Numbered from the stretch's first letter, positions 43,940 through 53,686 are shown. The stretch is DNA of 64,000 bases from Acetobacter cibinongensis (GCF_000963925.1 NZ_BAMV01000006.1:1-64000), one strand, 5' to 3'. Notes: generated from the letters alone by a model not told the origin. Translations and numbers: made by a program.

Positions 43940-45391
43940 ATGACCACACCGATGCTGAAATTTATCTCCGTTGCGCAAAAGCAGCCTGACAAGCGGACCG
44001 CACAGGTCCGCCGGGCGGACTTTGCGGAAATTTACGAAGACTTCAGACCAGCGGATGCGGCAGATCAGGCCAGCCGGTGCTCGCAATGTGGTGTGCCATT
44101 CTGCTCCGTTCATTGCCCGTTGGGGAACAATATTCCCGACTGGTTGATGCTGACTGCAAATGGCAGGCTGGAGGAGGCGTATGAAGTCTCTTCAGCAACC
44201 AATTCCTTCCCCGAAATCTGTGGCCGCATCTGCCCGCAGGACCGCCTGTGTGAAGGCAACTGCGTGATTGAGCCGGGGTTTGAGAGTGTTACTATTGGTG
44301 CGGTAGAGCGCTATATTACGGATACTGCGTTTGAGAAGGGATGGGTCAAGCCAACCCGCCCGGTACGCGAGCGTACAGAATCGGTTGCCATTATCGGGGC
44401 AGGGCCAGCCGGGCTTGCTGCGGCGGACCGGTTACGGGCCAAAGGCTATCAGGTGCATGTTTATGACCGTTATGACCGCGTAGGCGGCCTGCTGGTTTAT
44501 GGTATTCCCGGCTTCAAGCTGGAAAAAGAGATTGTTGCCCGCAGGCATGCCCTGCTGGAAGAAAGCGGCGTTGTTTTTCATCTGGGTCAGGCTGTTGGTG
44601 ATAGTGAAGGCGAGCTTTCCTTTGCAGCCCTGCGCCAGCAGCATCAGGCTGTGCTGATTGCAACCGGCGTTTACAAATCTCGCGAGATCGGGGGGCCGGG
44701 GGCTGGGCTGGCAGGGATTGAGCGGGCGCTTGATTATCTGACCGCATCCAACCGCCGCTCTCTGGGAGACACGTTGCCGGAGCAGGATGAATCAGCCCTT
44801 AACGCTGCCGGGAAAGACGTTGTGGTGCTGGGTGGTGGGGACACCGCTATGGACTGCGTCCGCACGGCCATTCGCCAAGGTGCAAAATCCGTAAAATGCC
44901 TTTACCGCCGTGACAAGACCAACATGCCCGGCTCTGCCCGCGAAGTGAAAAATGCGGAAGAGGAAGGTGTGGAATTTGTCTGGCTGGCAGCACCGGAAGC
45001 CTTTGTAGGTGAGGGCACGGTTACAGGTGTACGCGCTACCCGCATGAAACTGGGTATGGCGGATGCCACAGGCCGGCAGGCTGTTGAACCGCTGGAAAAC
45101 AGCTCTTTTACGCTTGAGGCAGATCTGGTCATCAAAGCGCTGGGTTTTGACCCGGAGCCTCTGCCAGAGCAGTGGGGCCAGCAAGATCTGGCAGTGTCCC
45201 GTTGGGGTACGCTTAAGGTAGGGCAAAACAGCTTCATGACCAACCTGCCGGGTGTCTTTGCCGCTGGTGATATTGTGCGCGGCGCCAGCCTTGTTGTGTG
45301 GGCCATTCGGGATGGCCGCGACGCCGCAGACCGTATTCACTCATGGATTCAAGAACACGCATCGGCCGAAGCCGTGGCGGAGCAGGGATAA
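43940..45391 (+). CDS. gltD: Glutamate synthase small subunit
   Basis: A 483-residue NADPH-oxidising subunit of GOGAT. Two N-terminal 4Fe-4S Cys groups: CSQCGVPFCSVHCP (Cys 47, 50, 55, 59) and CGRICPQDRLCEGNC (94-108). The FAD fold is IIGAGPAGLAA (153-158) and the NADPH fold VLGGGDTAMDCVR. It ends FAAGDIVRGASLVVWAI with flavin-binding context. Its stop overlaps the gltB start by one base (TAATG), so translation is coupled. Confidence 0.97.
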   Translation: MTTPMLKFISVAQKQPDKRTAQVRRADFAEIYEDFRPADAADQASRCSQCGVPFCSVHCPLGNNIPDWLMLTANGRLEEAYEVSSATNSFPEICGRICPQDRLCEGNCVIEPGFESVTIGAVERYITDTAFEKGWVKPTRPVRERTESVAIIGAGPAGLAAADRLRAKGYQVHVYDRYDRVGGLLVYGIPGFKLEKEIVARRHALLEESGVVFHLGQAVGDSEGELSFAALRQQHQAVLIATGVYKSREIGGPGAGLAGIERALDYLTASNRRSLGDTLPEQDESALNAAGKDVVVLGGGDTAMDCVRTAIRQGAKSVKCLYRRDKTNMPGSAREVKNAEEEGVEFVWLAAPEAFVGEGTVTGVRATRMKLGMADATGRQAVEPLENSSFTLEADLVIKALGFDPEPLPEQWGQQDLAVSRWGTLKVGQNSFMTNLPGVFAAGDIVRGASLVVWAIRDGRDAADRIHSWIQEHASAEAVAEQG

Positions 45392-48300
45392 TGGACATGG
45401 ATAAGCTCCAGAACACAGGGCGCGGTGAAAGCGCAGAAGAATTTTTCACGGCATGGGATGCAAACGTAGAAGCCCTAGAAGGTCTTTATGACCCTGCGGA
45501 CGAACGGGATTCCTGTGGTGTTGGCCTGATTGCCGCCCTTGATGGCAAACGCCGCCGGGACGTGGTTGAAGCTGGTATTGCCGCCCTGAGCGCCATCTGG
45601 CACCGAGGCGCTGTGGATGCTGACGGTAAAACAGGGGATGGCGCTGGTATTCACGTTGAAATCCCGCAGGATTTCTTTGCCGATGCCATAACCAGCACAG
45701 GCGATCAGCCAGAAGACGGCACCATTATTGCCGTTGGTCAGGTGTTCCTGCCAAAAACGGACATGGTGGCGCAGGAACAGTGCCGCCAGATTATTGAAAC
45801 TGAAATTCTGGCCTTTGGCTACGGCATTTATGGCTGGCGTCAGGTGCCTATAGACACATCCTGCATTGGTGAAAAAGCCAACGCAACACGGCCGGAAATT
45901 GAACAGATCATGATCCGCAACCTGCCCGGTAAGGCAGAGGATGCGTTTGAACGTGACCTGTATGTGATCCGCCGTAAAATTGAAAAAGCAGCTATTGCAG
46001 CACAGGTCGACCTGTATATCTGCTCGCTGTCATGCCGGTCCATTATCTATAAAGGTATGTTTCTGGCGGAACATCTGACCATCTTCTATCCCGATCTGCG
46101 GGATGAGCGGTTTGTCAGCCGTTTTGCCATTTATCACCAGCGCTATTCCACCAACACCTTCCCGACATGGAAGCTGGCGCAGCCTTTCCGGCGTTTGGCG
46201 CATAATGGTGAAATCAACACCATTTCCGGCAACATCAACTGGATGAAGAGCCACGAAACCCGGCTGTCTCACCCAGACCTTGACCCATGGATGGCAGATA
46301 TCAAGCCGCTGGTGCAGGCGGGTGGTTCTGATACGGCCGTGCTGGATAACGTGTTTGAACTGCTGACATTTGCCGGGCGGGATGCGCCTGCCGTCAAGTC
46401 TTTGATGATTCCGGCCAGCGTGGGGGGGAATTCCTCCATGAAGCAGAGCCATAAGGACATGTTTGCGTACTGCAACGCTGTCATGGAGCCATGGGATGGC
46501 CCCGCCGCCCTGTGCGCCACTGATGGCCGCTGGGTTGTGGCCGGGCTGGACCGCTCCGGCCTGCGCCCGCTGCGTTATACGGTTACGGCGGACGGCCTGC
46601 TTATTGTGGGGTCTGAAACCGGTATGGTGCGCGTGCCGGAAAGCAATGTGGTGTCCCGCGGGCGGCTTGGCCCGGGGGATGTCATTGGTGTTGATCTGCA
46701 CGAGCCCAAACTGTACGGCAATGAAGAGTTGCTGGACCTTCTGGCCAGCCGTCAGGAGTTTTCATCCTGGATTGGCCGTATCCAGAAAATTGGGTCCGTT
46801 GTCCGTTCAGATGTGACAGAACCAGTCAATTACGACACGGAAACCCTGCGCCGCCGCCAGTTGGCTGTTGGCACTACGCTGGAAGAACTTGAAGCCATCC
46901 TTCACCCGATGGTGGAAACCGGCAGTGAAGCCATTGGCTCCATGGGGGATGATACACCTCTGGCCGTGCTCTCGCCGCGCTATCGTGGGTTGTCGCACTA
47001 TTTCCGGCAGGGCTTCAGTCAGGTTACCAACCCGCCAATTGACTCCCTGCGTGAATCGCGCGTGATGAGCCTTGTGACGCGGCTTGGTAATCTGGGTAAC
47101 ATTCTGGACCAGTCAGCAGACCAGTGTGAAATGCTGCAACTGCCCAGCCCAGTCCTGACATCTGGCGAGTATGAAGGGCTTGTTGCGTTCTGTGGTGCGT
47201 CCGGCTGTGTGGTGGATTGCACCTTTGCGGTAGCCGAGGGGGAAGCCGGACTGCGGGATGCCATTACCCGCATCCGCCGGGAAGCAGAAGATGCCGTGCG
47301 CGGTGGCTGCACGCATGTGTTTCTGAGTGATGAAGGCCAGTCAGCAGATCGCGCCTATATTCCCATGATTCTGGCTACGGCTGCGGTGCATACGCATCTG
47401 GTCCGTAACTCCTTGCGGACATTCACATCCCTGAACGTGCGTACCTCCACAGCGCTGGATGTTCACGCTATTGCCGTGACCATTGGTGTCGGGGCGACAA
47501 CTGTAAACCCCTATCTGGCACAGGAATGTATTGCAGACCGTCACCGCCGTGGGCTGTTTGATAAACTGACCCTGCGTGAATGCATGGAACGCTACCGTAA
47601 AGCGGTAGATAAAGGCCTGCTCAAGATCATGTCCAAGATGGGTATTTCCATCATGGCTTCTTACCGTGGCGGGTGTAATTTTGAGGCCGTGGGCCTGTCC
47701 CGTGCGCTGACGGCAGAGTTCTTCCCCGGTATGCCATCCCGTATTTCCGGTATTGGTCTGCCCGGTATTGCCCGCAATGTGAAAACTTTCCATGATGAAG
47801 CATGGAACACGGCCAGCCTGACCCTGCCGGTGGGGGGCCTGTATAAAATGCGGCGTGGTGGGGAGCAGCATGCCTTTGACGGCACGCTCATTCACATGCT
47901 GCAAACTGCTGTGGCAACCGACAGTTTTACAATCTACAAGCGGTATGCTGATGCCGTGCGCGCCCAGCCGCCCGTTGCCCTGCGTGACCTGCTGGACTTC
48001 CGTGAAGGCCGTACACCTATTCCGGTAGAAGAGGTGGAAAGCATTACCCAGTTGCGTAAACGCCTGATTGCACCAGCAATTTCCCTTGGTGCCCTCAGCC
48101 CGGAAGCGCACGAGACCCTGTCTATCGCCATGAACCGTATTGGCGCTAAGTCAGACTCAGGTGAGGGTGGGGAAGACCCGGCCCGCGCCAAGCCGCGCGC
48201 CAACGGGGATAATGCGTCTTCTGCCATCAAGCAGGTGGCCTCTGGCCGCTTTGGTGTGACCGCGCAGTATTTGAATGACTGCCGCGAGCTTGAAATTAAA

Positions 48301-49947
48301 ATGGCACAGGGTGCCAAACCGGGTGAAGGCGGGCAGTTGCCGGGCTTTAAGGTAACGCAGCTTATTGCAAAGCTGCGCCATGCCACCCCTGGCGTGACCC
48401 TTATTTCTCCCCCGCCGCACCACGATATTTATTCCATCGAAGATCTGGCGCAGCTTATTTATGACCTGAAGCAGATTAACCCGGATGCAACGGTTACAGT
48501 TAAGCTGGTGGCCCGTTCAGGCATTGGCACCATTGCAGCCGGTGTGGCCAAGGCAAAGGCTGATGCCATCCTTATTTCCGGCCACTCCGGTGGTACCGGG
48601 GCAAGCCCGCAGACATCCGTTAAATATGCGGGCCTGCCGTGGGAGCTGGGGCTGGCGGAAACGCACCAGGTGCTCATGCTCAACCGCCTGCGCCACCGCG
48701 TAAAACTGCGGACCGATGGGGGCATTAAAACCGGGCGTGACGTGGTGATAGCCGCCATGCTGGGTGCGGAAGAGTTTGGTATTGGTACAGCCAGCCTTGT
48801 TGCCATGGGCTGCATTATGGTGCGCCAGTGCCACTCCAACACCTGCCCGGTTGGCGTGTGCTCTCAGGATGAAGAACTGCGGAAAAAGTTTGAAGGTACA
48901 CCGGAAAAGGTCATCAACCTCTTCTCCTTCATTGCGGAAGATGTCCGTAATATTCTGGCAGAACTGGGCTTCCGGACACTGAATGAGGTCATTGGCCGAA
49001 CAGATCTGCTGCGTCAGGTTTCACGTGGAGCAGATTATCTGGACGACCTGGACCTCAACTCCCTGCTGTCTCAGGCAGACCCCGGCCCGTATGCCCGTTA
49101 TTGCACACTGGAAGGCCGGAACGAGGTACCAGACACACTGGACGCCCAGATGATAGGGGATGCAAAACCCCTGTTTGACCACGGTGAGAAAATGCAACTG
49201 CACTACAATGTGCAGAACACGCAGCGCGCCATTGGCACGCGTATTTCCTCACTCATTGTCCGGCAATATGGCATGAAAACACTGGCACCCGGTCACCTGA
49301 CCGTGCGCCTGCGCGGGTCTGCCGGGCAGTCTCTTGGGGCCTTTGCTGTGCAGGGCCTGAAGCTGGAAGTGCTGGGGGATGCCAATGACTATGTTGGCAA
49401 AGGCCTGTCGGGTGCTACCATTACGTTGCGTCCGCCTGCTTCCTCACGGCTTGTTTGCAACCAGAATGCCATTATTGGCAACACGGTGCTGTACGGTGCA
49501 ACCGCAGGTGAACTGTTTGCCTCCGGGCAGGCCGGTGAACGCTTTGCCGTGCGTAATTCTGGCGCAACCGCCGTGGTGGAAGGCTGTGGCTCCAATGCCT
49601 GCGAATATATGACCGGCGGTACGGTTGTTATTCTGGGTGATATTGGGGACAATTTTGGCGCAGGCTTTACTGGCGGCATGGCGTTTGTGCTGGACCAAAC
49701 TGACAGCTTTGAGCGCAAGGTTAACCCGGAAACACTCCTCTGGACCCGTATGGTGCCGGGTGAGTGGGCGGATAAGCTGCGCGAGCTGGTAGAACGGCAT
49801 GTGGCAGAAACGGGTTCCCCTTACGCCACCACGCTGTTGCATAAGTGGGATGAGATCCTGCCCCACTTCTGGCAGATTGTTCCAACGGAGTATGCCAAGA
49901 TTATCGGCTTTGAAGCCCCGGCACAGCCCCTCAAACAAACGGCGTAA
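45391..49947 (+). CDS. gltB: Glutamate synthase large subunit
   Basis: A 1518-residue subunit that makes two glutamates from glutamine and 2-oxoglutarate. The N-terminal class II amidotransferase starts at Cys42 after propeptide ADERDS (CGVGLIAAL), so cleavage before that Cys is expected. Central and FMN domains follow (synthase core near GGTGASPQTSVKYAGLPWEL), with 3Fe-4S Cys in CHSNTCPVGVC. The C-terminal beta-helix has Gly-rich repeats (GGTVVILGDIGDNFGAGFTG). I chose ATG 45391, overlapping gltD, although the frame is open from 45298. With gltD it assimilates ammonium; no glnA is in view. Confidence 0.97.
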   Translation: MDMDKLQNTGRGESAEEFFTAWDANVEALEGLYDPADERDSCGVGLIAALDGKRRRDVVEAGIAALSAIWHRGAVDADGKTGDGAGIHVEIPQDFFADAITSTGDQPEDGTIIAVGQVFLPKTDMVAQEQCRQIIETEILAFGYGIYGWRQVPIDTSCIGEKANATRPEIEQIMIRNLPGKAEDAFERDLYVIRRKIEKAAIAAQVDLYICSLSCRSIIYKGMFLAEHLTIFYPDLRDERFVSRFAIYHQRYSTNTFPTWKLAQPFRRLAHNGEINTISGNINWMKSHETRLSHPDLDPWMADIKPLVQAGGSDTAVLDNVFELLTFAGRDAPAVKSLMIPASVGGNSSMKQSHKDMFAYCNAVMEPWDGPAALCATDGRWVVAGLDRSGLRPLRYTVTADGLLIVGSETGMVRVPESNVVSRGRLGPGDVIGVDLHEPKLYGNEELLDLLASRQEFSSWIGRIQKIGSVVRSDVTEPVNYDTETLRRRQLAVGTTLEELEAILHPMVETGSEAIGSMGDDTPLAVLSPRYRGLSHYFRQGFSQVTNPPIDSLRESRVMSLVTRLGNLGNILDQSADQCEMLQLPSPVLTSGEYEGLVAFCGASGCVVDCTFAVAEGEAGLRDAITRIRREAEDAVRGGCTHVFLSDEGQSADRAYIPMILATAAVHTHLVRNSLRTFTSLNVRTSTALDVHAIAVTIGVGATTVNPYLAQECIADRHRRGLFDKLTLRECMERYRKAVDKGLLKIMSKMGISIMASYRGGCNFEAVGLSRALTAEFFPGMPSRISGIGLPGIARNVKTFHDEAWNTASLTLPVGGLYKMRRGGEQHAFDGTLIHMLQTAVATDSFTIYKRYADAVRAQPPVALRDLLDFREGRTPIPVEEVESITQLRKRLIAPAISLGALSPEAHETLSIAMNRIGAKSDSGEGGEDPARAKPRANGDNASSAIKQVASGRFGVTAQYLNDCRELEIKMAQGAKPGEGGQLPGFKVTQLIAKLRHATPGVTLISPPPHHDIYSIEDLAQLIYDLKQINPDATVTVKLVARSGIGTIAAGVAKAKADAILISGHSGGTGASPQTSVKYAGLPWELGLAETHQVLMLNRLRHRVKLRTDGGIKTGRDVVIAAMLGAEEFGIGTASLVAMGCIMVRQCHSNTCPVGVCSQDEELRKKFEGTPEKVINLFSFIAEDVRNILAELGFRTLNEVIGRTDLLRQVSRGADYLDDLDLNSLLSQADPGPYARYCTLEGRNEVPDTLDAQMIGDAKPLFDHGEKMQLHYNVQNTQRAIGTRISSLIVRQYGMKTLAPGHLTVRLRGSAGQSLGAFAVQGLKLEVLGDANDYVGKGLSGATITLRPPASSRLVCNQNAIIGNTVLYGATAGELFASGQAGERFAVRNSGATAVVEGCGSNACEYMTGGTVVILGDIGDNFGAGFTGGMAFVLDQTDSFERKVNPETLLWTRMVPGEWADKLRELVERHVAETGSPYATTLLHKWDEILPHFWQIVPTEYAKIIGFEAPAQPLKQTA

Positions 49948-50210
49948 AACCTGACACAGGCAGGCCAGTCCCTCGGAAGAGCCGCATTGCAGCAGCTTTT
50001 TCAGGGGGCTGGCCCGTTTGTTTTGAGCCAGACCGCTTTTGTGCACCGTGGTTGCCAAAACTATGCTACCAAACTTTACCCCTCTTTTTTGAGAGATAAC
50101 GAAATTCTTTGAAAATCAAATAGATAGCTAGATGCCCCGAAAAAAAGGGTAAAATGGCTAAACAGGCAATAAACCGCAGTTTCTCAAAGCGTTAGCCAAA
50201 ATTTGCTCTA
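49948..50210 (+). promoter_or_regulatory. AT-rich leader before the CRISPR mini-array
   Basis: 263 bases between gltB and the first CRISPR repeat. From about 50070 it is AT-rich, with cccctcttttttgagag and a run of eight or so As at 50141-50147 and AATCAA, resembling type I-F leaders in composition. A leader is expected upstream of the end with GTTCACTGCC. There is no gene here. Confidence 0.4.
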
Positions 50211-50298
50211 GTTCACTGCCGCACAGGCAGCTCAGAAAAACCTGCAAATTGACTAGAAAATCAGAATTAAGTTCACTGCCGCAAAGGCAGTTCCCACA
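50211..50298 (+). CRISPR. Orphan type I-F CRISPR mini-array (two repeats, one spacer)
   Basis: Repeat 1 is 50211-50238 (28 bases), starting GTTCACTGCCGCACAGGCAG; from memory it is one base from the Yersinia/Pectobacterium I-F repeat. The spacer is 50239-50270, exactly 32 bases, AT-rich (9 G/C). Repeat 2 is 50271-50298; 23 of 28 bases match, with mismatches at repeat positions 14, 21, 24, 25 and 27, mostly at the 3' end as expected for a terminal repeat. The 60-base period (28+32) is the I-F period. Each repeat has the CTGCC/GGCAG hairpin that Cas6f (Csy4) recognises. No cas gene lies in the window, so interference would depend on genes elsewhere, or the array is a relic. Confidence 0.85.
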
Positions 50299-50395
50299 CG
50301 TTCTTCAACGCCATCGCCAGAGCTGCATTGGATGTGAAGCCCTGTTGTGTGCAGATGCTCTCGCCTCATTTCAAAATGCACTGTAGGGTGAGGGC

Positions 50396-52249
50396 ATGGA
50401 ACATACAGCGCATTTCCTTCGTTCGTCCTCGCGTCCGGCCTTAGCGGCGGAAGCAGGTGTTGCCACAGCGGCTCAGGCACAGCACGGGGCTGGGGATACT
50501 CTGCCCCGGTGGGATCTTTCCGCGCTTTATAGTGGGATGGAAGATCCGGCACTGGCGCAGGATCTGGCAGATGCCCAGACGCAGGCCTCAGCCTTTTCTG
50601 CCCGTTATCAGGGTAAGCTGGCCAGCCTGTCCGCCGCCCAGTTGGCCCAAGCCATTGTGGAGAGCGAAGCGATTGATGAAAAGCTGGGCAAGGCCGGGTC
50701 TTATGCGTCCCTACTGTTTGCAGCCAATTCATCAGACCCTGCTATCAGCCGGTTCAGCCAGTCCATCAACGAACGCCTGACAGATATTTCAGGAGACCTT
50801 CTGTTCTTCACGCTGGAAATCAACCGGCTGGAAGAGGCTGACCTTGAGGAAAAACTGAAAGACCCGGCCCTTGCGCATTGGGCTCCCTTCTTGCGGGATA
50901 CACGGCTGTTCCGCCCGCACCAGCTTTCTGATGCCGTTGAAAAAGTGCTGCTTGAAAAATCCGTAACAGGAGCCCAGTCATGGTGCCGCCTGTTTGATGA
51001 GACGATTGCCGCCCTGCGCGTCACGCTGGATGGTGAGAGCGTAACCGTTGGGGATGCCCTGAACCGCCTGTCAGATACAGACCGCGCAGTGCGGGAGCGG
51101 GCAGGTAAGGCGGTAGGCGCTGTCTTTGCAGATAATATCCGCCTGTTTGCGCTTATTACCAATACGCTGGCTAAAGATAAGGCCATTACGGATAACCTGC
51201 GCCAGTTTGCACGGCCTACATCCTCCCGCAACCTGAGCAACATGGTTGAAGATGAGGTGGTGGATGCGCTGGTTTCTGCCGTGCGGGCGGATTACCCACG
51301 CCTTGCCCATCGTTATTACGGCCTGAAAGCCAAATGGATGGGGCTGGAAAAACTGGAGCATTGGGACCGCAATGCCCCGCTGCCCGGTACGGAAGACCGC
51401 AAAATTGCGTGGGATGAAGCCAAGTCCATTGTGCAGAAAGCCTATACGGACTTTGACCCCCGCATGGGTGCCGTTATTAACACGTTCCTGACCAGTCCGT
51501 GGATTGACGTGCCACCCGCACCCGGAAAAAGCCCCGGCGCTTTTGCCCATCCTACGGTGCCATCTGCCCATCCGTTTATTCTGCTCAACTATCACGGGCG
51601 CACGCGGGATGTGATGACTCTGGCGCATGAGTTGGGGCATGGGGTGCATCAGGTTCTGGCCGCCAAGCAAGGCTATTACCTGTCCAACACACCGTTGACA
51701 CTGGCGGAGACTGCCAGCGTGTTTGGGGAAATGCTGACCTTCCAGTCCCTGCTGGATGCAGAGCAGGACCCCGCCCGCAAGCGTACTTTGCTGGCAGGCA
51801 AGGTGGAGGACATGCTCAATACCGTTGTGCGCCAGATTGCGTTTTACGAATTTGAAACCCGCGTGCATGATGAGCGTAAGAAAGGCGAGCTTCTGCCAGA
51901 ACGGATTGGTGAAATCTGGCAGCAGGTACAGACAGAAAGCCTTGGTCCAGCCTTTAACTTCACCTCAGACTATGATGTGTTCTGGGCCTATATTCCGCAC
52001 TTCATTCATTCCCCGTTCTATGTGTATGCCTATGCGTTTGGGGATTGTCTGGTCAATGCGCTGTATGGTGTGTTCAACGAAGGCGCTCCGGGTTTTCAGG
52101 ACAAATACATCGCCATGCTGGAAGCCGGTGGCACCCTGCGCCACAAGGAGCTTCTGGCGCCCTTCGGGCTGGATGCGTCTGACCCGCAATTCTGGAAAAA
52201 AGGGCTGGATGTTATTTCCGGCTTCATTGACCAACTGGAACAGGTCTAA
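50396..52249 (+). CDS. pepF: M3-family oligoendopeptidase F
   Basis: A 617-residue cytoplasmic zinc metallopeptidase cutting short peptides. The zinc site HELGH is at 411-415 (TLAHELGHGVHQVL), and the third ligand Glu follows in LAETASVFGEMLTF. The helical N-terminal lobe is complete and the length normal. No signal peptide. The ATG at 50396 has gagggc upstream. The gene follows the CRISPR mini-array by 97 bases and is 3 bases before the ABC1 kinase gene, so the two form an operon. Confidence 0.94.
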   Translation: MEHTAHFLRSSSRPALAAEAGVATAAQAQHGAGDTLPRWDLSALYSGMEDPALAQDLADAQTQASAFSARYQGKLASLSAAQLAQAIVESEAIDEKLGKAGSYASLLFAANSSDPAISRFSQSINERLTDISGDLLFFTLEINRLEEADLEEKLKDPALAHWAPFLRDTRLFRPHQLSDAVEKVLLEKSVTGAQSWCRLFDETIAALRVTLDGESVTVGDALNRLSDTDRAVRERAGKAVGAVFADNIRLFALITNTLAKDKAITDNLRQFARPTSSRNLSNMVEDEVVDALVSAVRADYPRLAHRYYGLKAKWMGLEKLEHWDRNAPLPGTEDRKIAWDEAKSIVQKAYTDFDPRMGAVINTFLTSPWIDVPPAPGKSPGAFAHPTVPSAHPFILLNYHGRTRDVMTLAHELGHGVHQVLAAKQGYYLSNTPLTLAETASVFGEMLTFQSLLDAEQDPARKRTLLAGKVEDMLNTVVRQIAFYEFETRVHDERKKGELLPERIGEIWQQVQTESLGPAFNFTSDYDVFWAYIPHFIHSPFYVYAYAFGDCLVNALYGVFNEGAPGFQDKYIAMLEAGGTLRHKELLAPFGLDASDPQFWKKGLDVISGFIDQLEQV

Positions 52250-52252
52250 CCC

Positions 52253-53614
52253 ATGGCCGAACGCGACTTAGATAACAGTGGTATGCTGGGTGAACTGCGC
52301 CGCATGGTGCAGACCACCGGCACAGTTGGGGGCATTGCCGCGCGCTTTGCTGGCCATAAAATGGGCTTGCGGACCGGCGGCGGCGCTTACGCAGAAGACC
52401 TGAAGGGTGTTCTGGGCGGGCTGAAAGGCCCGTTGATGAAAGCAGCCCAGCTTCTGGCCACAATTCCCGGCGCATTGCCGGAAGAATATGCCAAGGAAAT
52501 GGCGGAGCTTCAGTCCAACGCTCCGCCAATGGGCTGGAACTTTGTGCGCCGCCGCATGACGGCAGAACTGGGTGCCGGGTGGGAGAAAAACTTCCGTTCC
52601 TTCGGGCGCGAAGCGTCTGCTGCCGCAAGTTTGGGGCAGGTGCATCAGGCTATCCTTACGGATGGTCGCCGCGTTGCCTGCAAACTCCAGTACCCGGACA
52701 TGAAGGCAGCCGTAGAGTCTGACCTCAGGCAGTTCCGTATGGCTATTGGTGTCTACCATAAGCTTGATAACGCCATCCGGCAGGATGACGTTGTGGAGGA
52801 ACTGACCGAGCGCCTGCATGAAGAGCTGGACTATAAGCGTGAGGCCGCAAATATGCGCCTCTACCGCACTATTTTGTCCGAATGTCCTGAAATTACGGTG
52901 CCCCAACCCGTTGATGAACTCTCCACCCAGCGTTTGCTGACTATGGAGTGGGTGAATGGCCGTAACCTGAACGCCGCCATTGAGGCTGGTTTGACGGAAG
53001 AGCAGAAAAAGAAGATTGCCCGCACCCTGTTCCGGGCATGGTATCTTCCGCTGTATCGCTACGGGGTCGTGCACGGTGACCCGCATATGGGCAACTTTAC
53101 CCTGCGGGAAGACTGCGGCCTGAACCTGCTGGATTTTGGCGCAATCCGTATTTTCCGCCCCTCCTTTATCAAGGGAAATATTGACCTCTACCGTGCGCTG
53201 GAAACCAAGGACAAAGCGCTGGCCACCCAAGCCTATGCCGCATGGGGCTTTACAGGCTTAACGCCCGAGAAGGTGGATGTGCTGAATGAGTGGGCTGGTT
53301 TTCTGTTCGGCCCCCTGATGGACGACCGGGAGCGCTATATTCAGGATAGCGAGAACCCCGGATTTGGCCGGGAAGTGCTCAGCAAGGTGCATGACGGCCT
53401 GCAACGTACAGGTGGCGTAAGGCTCCCGCGTGAATTTGTGCTGGTGGACCGTTCAGCCGTTGGGTTGGGGTCAGTCTTTATGCGGCTGAAGGTGAAAATG
53501 AACTGGTGCCAGCTCTTCCGGGAGATTGTTGGTGAATTTGATGAGGCCGCACTGGCAGCCCGCCAGAAAGCCGCTATTGAGGCTGCTCGGTTCCCGGAGC
53601 CTCCCGTCTTTTAA
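52253..53614 (+). CDS. ABC1/AarF/UbiB-family atypical kinase
   Basis: A 453-residue ADCK/UbiB-type protein-kinase-like ATPase, a family linked to ubiquinone synthesis. The KxGQ-type motif reads GPLMKAAQLLATIPGALPEE, with AASLGQVHQAIL and ACKLQYPDM (conserved Lys). The catalytic HGDPHMGNFTL and metal-binding LDFGAIR motifs are present. There is no C-terminal membrane helix, unlike E. coli UbiB, so it is more like eukaryotic ADCK3/Abc1. It starts 3 bases after pepF. Confidence 0.92.
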   Translation: MAERDLDNSGMLGELRRMVQTTGTVGGIAARFAGHKMGLRTGGGAYAEDLKGVLGGLKGPLMKAAQLLATIPGALPEEYAKEMAELQSNAPPMGWNFVRRRMTAELGAGWEKNFRSFGREASAAASLGQVHQAILTDGRRVACKLQYPDMKAAVESDLRQFRMAIGVYHKLDNAIRQDDVVEELTERLHEELDYKREAANMRLYRTILSECPEITVPQPVDELSTQRLLTMEWVNGRNLNAAIEAGLTEEQKKKIARTLFRAWYLPLYRYGVVHGDPHMGNFTLREDCGLNLLDFGAIRIFRPSFIKGNIDLYRALETKDKALATQAYAAWGFTGLTPEKVDVLNEWAGFLFGPLMDDRERYIQDSENPGFGREVLSKVHDGLQRTGGVRLPREFVLVDRSAVGLGSVFMRLKVKMNWCQLFREIVGEFDEAALAARQKAAIEAARFPEPPVF

Positions 53615-53647
53615 GGTGTAGGAGCTACAGCCCTCTTGCGCAAATGC

Positions 53648-53678
53648 GCCCTCCGCGTTCTTGAAGAGCGCGGAGGGC
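53648..53678. terminator. Hairpin between convergent genes
   Basis: GCCCTCCGCG (53648-53657) pairs with CGCGGAGGGC (53669-53678), loop 11, in the 72-base gap between the convergent kinase and lipoprotein genes. There is no T-run on either side. Confidence 0.5.
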
Positions 53679-53686
53679 CGTCAGGC

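Noticed and set aside
49444-50058. A 204-codon minus-strand frame crossing the end of gltB
   Set aside because: Mostly antisense to the GltB beta-helix; no RBS or motif.
50141-50210. Additional degenerate CRISPR repeats in the leader
   Set aside because: No second GTTCACTGCC or GGCAG hairpin at the 60-base spacing upstream of 50211.
50299-50395. A third CRISPR repeat downstream of 50298
   Set aside because: The next 60-base register (from 50331) shows no GTTCACTGCC; the array stops at two repeats.
52268-53230. A 320-codon frame antisense to the ABC1 kinase gene
   Set aside because: The kinase motifs on the other strand are clear; the antisense reading has no family resemblance.
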